A stretch of 6,113 nt of DNA from Planctomycetota bacterium. Its GTDB lineage: Bacteria > Planctomycetota > Planctomycetia > Pirellulales > Thermoguttaceae. Positions 4,412 through 6,113 of this stretch are shown piece after piece. How positions within the stretch are numbered: the stretch's first letter is position 1; every line of letters begins with the position of its first letter. A program made the translations under genes and the position numbers. The DNA lies in assembly GCA_013202535.1 (NCBI GenBank), contig JABMRP010000334.1, positions 1 through 6,113 on the forward strand, written 5' to 3'. The notes under the pieces were generated by a model. That model made no database searches. It had not been told where the DNA came from and was given only the letters and a program-made list of their open reading frames with translations.

Positions 4412-6113
4412 ATGCGCCATGCTCCAAGAACGCTGCTCGTGGTTTCCGTACTGGCCCTGCTTGGTTCGCTGGCGATTGCGACCATCGGCGCCGACCCAAT
4501 GGTAACGAATACCGCCCGTGCGGGCGAGGCCGTGGCATTGCCCGTGATTGACCCGAGTTCACCCGGGGCACCGGTCGATCCGGACGCGTTGGGCTTTGAC
4601 GAGATCATCTTTGTCAAGCGCATGCAGTACTCGTCGGATCACTACTACACGGACATCAACAACGGCACCAGCGGCGACCGGTTCCGGCCCGACAATGCCA
4701 TCTGCGTCTACAACCTTCGTACCAAAGCGGTGCGGACCGTGATCACCGGCGCCGATCTGCCCGGCGGCAAAGGCTTCATCGGAAAAATGAGCCTCTCTTT
4801 CGACGCCAAGAAAGTCGTCTTCGACGTCCGCCAGGATCCCGGCTCCGGTTTTCGCATTTGGGAAGTACACGTCGACGGCACGGGTTTGCGTCAGGTCTCG
4901 TTTCCGCCGGACGACGAAGCGGAAAAAGTGGCCCGCTGGCGCCCGTCCTGGCACACCGACGATATCCACCCTTGTTACCTGCCGGACGGCAAGATCATCT
5001 TCTCCTCGACTCGCTGCGAGCACACGGTTCTCTGCGGCGGTTCCGCTGCGCTGGTGGCTCCGGCGCTCCATCGCATGGATGCCGACGGCAGCAACGTCGA
5101 ACAACTCACCCATAGCCCCGTCAGCGAATTTTGCCCCGTGGTCCTCGACGACGGTCGCGTGATGTACCATCGCTGGGAGTATATCGACCGGGGCGCTCGC
5201 GTGGGCAAGACGATCTGGTCGATGAATCCCGACGGGAGCACACCCCAAGAGATCTACGGAGTGGCCGACGACACGACGACCGTCTACATGTACCCCCAGG
5301 CCATTCCCGGCGACGATCATCGCATTGTCTGCGTGGGAACGTGCCACTTTCCGCAAGGAGGTTGCGTGGGAGCGGTCATGGTGATCGACTACAAGAACGG
5401 CGTCCGTGCTCGTGGCCCCGATCCCGACGAAGCGGAGTATATCCGAAACGACGACCGATACGCGGTCACCAATATCACGCCCCATGTGTTCGTCGAACGC
5501 CGAACCGAACCGGGATGGCATTTCCTCACCGGCGACGGAAGCTACGTACACAATCGGGAAGGCCAGAAGGGCCACCTGTATACGCATCCGTATCCGGTCA
5601 GCGATCACGAGTTTCTGGTCTCTTTCAAGGTCGATCCGGCGGATCATTACAAGAATGTTGCCGATGCCTACGCCCTGTATCTGATCGATACCGAAGGAAA
5701 CCATCGGCTGGTGCATCGGGACGACACCCTCTCCTGTTTTCACCCCTTGCCGCTGGTCGCGCGACCCGTTCCACCGGCCATCAAGTCTTCACGTCACCCC
5801 CAATACGCTGCCAGCAATCAGGCTCTCTGCGTGCTGACCAATATCAACCAGGGGATGCCGGGAGTCGAGCCGGGAGAAGTCAAGTGGCTGCGAATCAATG
5901 AGGCGATACCGCGTTACTGGGATACCGGCAGACGGTGGGGCTCGTCGCTGAGCAGTTCCAGTTGGAAGGCCGCCCTCTGGCCCCGGGTGCAATGGGGCGT
6001 GGTGCCCGTGGAAAAAGACGGCTCGGCCCACTTCCTCGTGCCCGCCAATCGGGCCATCTTCTTCCAGGCGCTGGACGAGAATTTCAGGGAACTCCAGCGA
6101 GAAAGAACCTACG
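4412..6113 (+). CDS. HzsA-related exported beta-propeller protein, 3' end outside the window
   Basis: The frame is open for 567 codons from ATG 4412 to the right edge. An N-terminal signal peptide is likely (hydrophobic core LLVVSVLALLGSLAIA, 8-23; cleavage near A27 or after ARA, 35-37). The rest matches planctomycete proteins related to the hydrazine synthase alpha subunit. EIIFVKRMQYSSDHYYTDIN (64-83) starts the domain, followed by TolB/PD40-like propeller blades: LSFDAKKVVFD (128-138), HPCYLPDGKIIFSSTRCE (186-203), HRMDADGSNVEQLT (220-233) and IWSMNPDGS (268-276). The end, KVQWGVVPVE-like RVQWGVVPVEKDGSAHFLVP (525-544) then FQALDENFRELQRERTY, is the segment that in this family, as I recall, just precedes a Cys/His c-type haem-like motif, which would lie beyond the window. 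No CxxCH occurs in the visible part, but CVGTCH (307-312) does. Location is probably periplasmic. Its reaction is unknown; hydrazine synthesis should not be assumed. Confidence 0.9.
   Translation, partial: MRHAPRTLLVVSVLALLGSLAIATIGADPMVTNTARAGEAVALPVIDPSSPGAPVDPDALGFDEIIFVKRMQYSSDHYYTDINNGTSGDRFRPDNAICVYNLRTKAVRTVITGADLPGGKGFIGKMSLSFDAKKVVFDVRQDPGSGFRIWEVHVDGTGLRQVSFPPDDEAEKVARWRPSWHTDDIHPCYLPDGKIIFSSTRCEHTVLCGGSAALVAPALHRMDADGSNVEQLTHSPVSEFCPVVLDDGRVMYHRWEYIDRGARVGKTIWSMNPDGSTPQEIYGVADDTTTVYMYPQAIPGDDHRIVCVGTCHFPQGGCVGAVMVIDYKNGVRARGPDPDEAEYIRNDDRYAVTNITPHVFVERRTEPGWHFLTGDGSYVHNREGQKGHLYTHPYPVSDHEFLVSFKVDPADHYKNVADAYALYLIDTEGNHRLVHRDDTLSCFHPLPLVARPVPPAIKSSRHPQYAASNQALCVLTNINQGMPGVEPGEVKWLRINEAIPRYWDTGRRWGSSLSSSSWKAALWPRVQWGVVPVEKDGSAHFLVPANRAIFFQALDENFRELQRERTY

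Noticed and set aside
4387..4414. Earlier ATG at 4387 as a start near the HzsA-related gene
   Set aside because: It is out of frame with the real gene, and its reading frame ends after a few dozen codons without recognisable features. The ATG at 4412 has an AGGGTGG site and opens a signal peptide.
3845..4420. 191-codon minus-strand open frame covering the tRNA-binding gene
   Set aside because: The plus-strand OB-fold motifs are unmistakable. The antisense frame also covers the promoter and intergenic sequences on both sides.
4559..5743. 394-codon open frame on the minus strand opposite the HzsA-related gene
   Set aside because: The plus-strand frame has clear family motifs, a signal peptide, a promoter and a ribosome binding site. 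The antisense frame shows no recognisable domain, and long stop-free antisense frames are expected in GC-rich genes.
1..6113. CRISPR arrays, insertion sequences, tRNA or rRNA genes
   Set aside because: No direct-repeat series, transposase-like frame, terminal inverted repeats, or RNA gene signatures were seen on either strand.

Overview
The window is GC-rich and most resembles a planctomycete chromosome, probably of the Pirellulales type. The evidence is an HzsA-related (hydrazine-synthase alpha-like) secreted propeller protein, a very large secreted TPR protein with a peptidase-MA-type HExxH centre, a stand-alone MetRS-beta/tRNA-binding domain, and weak or absent Shine-Dalgarno sites at several starts. 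This assignment is from recognised families only; there is no rRNA or marker gene in the window.

Layout. Positions 1-3723 on the minus strand hold a tightly packed three-gene unit, read right to left: a 944-residue exported TPR/metallopeptidase-like protein (889-3723), a 104-residue MazG-like nucleotide pyrophosphohydrolase (578-892), and an exported protein of unknown function that runs off the left edge (1-581). Both junctions are 4-base stop/start overlaps (GTGA and ATGA), so the three genes are very likely co-transcribed and translationally coupled. A 181-base divergent intergenic region (3724-3904) carries a good sigma70-type promoter for the plus strand. That promoter drives a 110-residue tRNA-binding OB-fold protein (3905-4237), which is followed directly by a 9-bp perfect hairpin. 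A second promoter-like pair (4307-4335) precedes the HzsA-related gene (4412 to beyond 6113), which is cut by the right edge.

How the genes relate. The minus-strand unit combines two exported proteins with a cytoplasmic house-cleaning-type enzyme. No pathway linking them is visible, and the coupling is the strongest evidence of a shared role. The tRNA-binding gene and the HzsA-related gene each appear to have their own promoter and need not be functionally connected. The window does not show a hydrazine synthase operon (no beta or gamma subunits), so anammox metabolism should not be inferred.

The observations most worth a second look are the GTGA/ATGA-coupled TPR-peptidase/MazG/exported-protein unit, a proline-rich 17-codon reading frame that begins at the predicted transcription start of the tRNA-binding gene and ends overlapping its start codon, and an unusual CxxxCH motif inside the HzsA-related protein.
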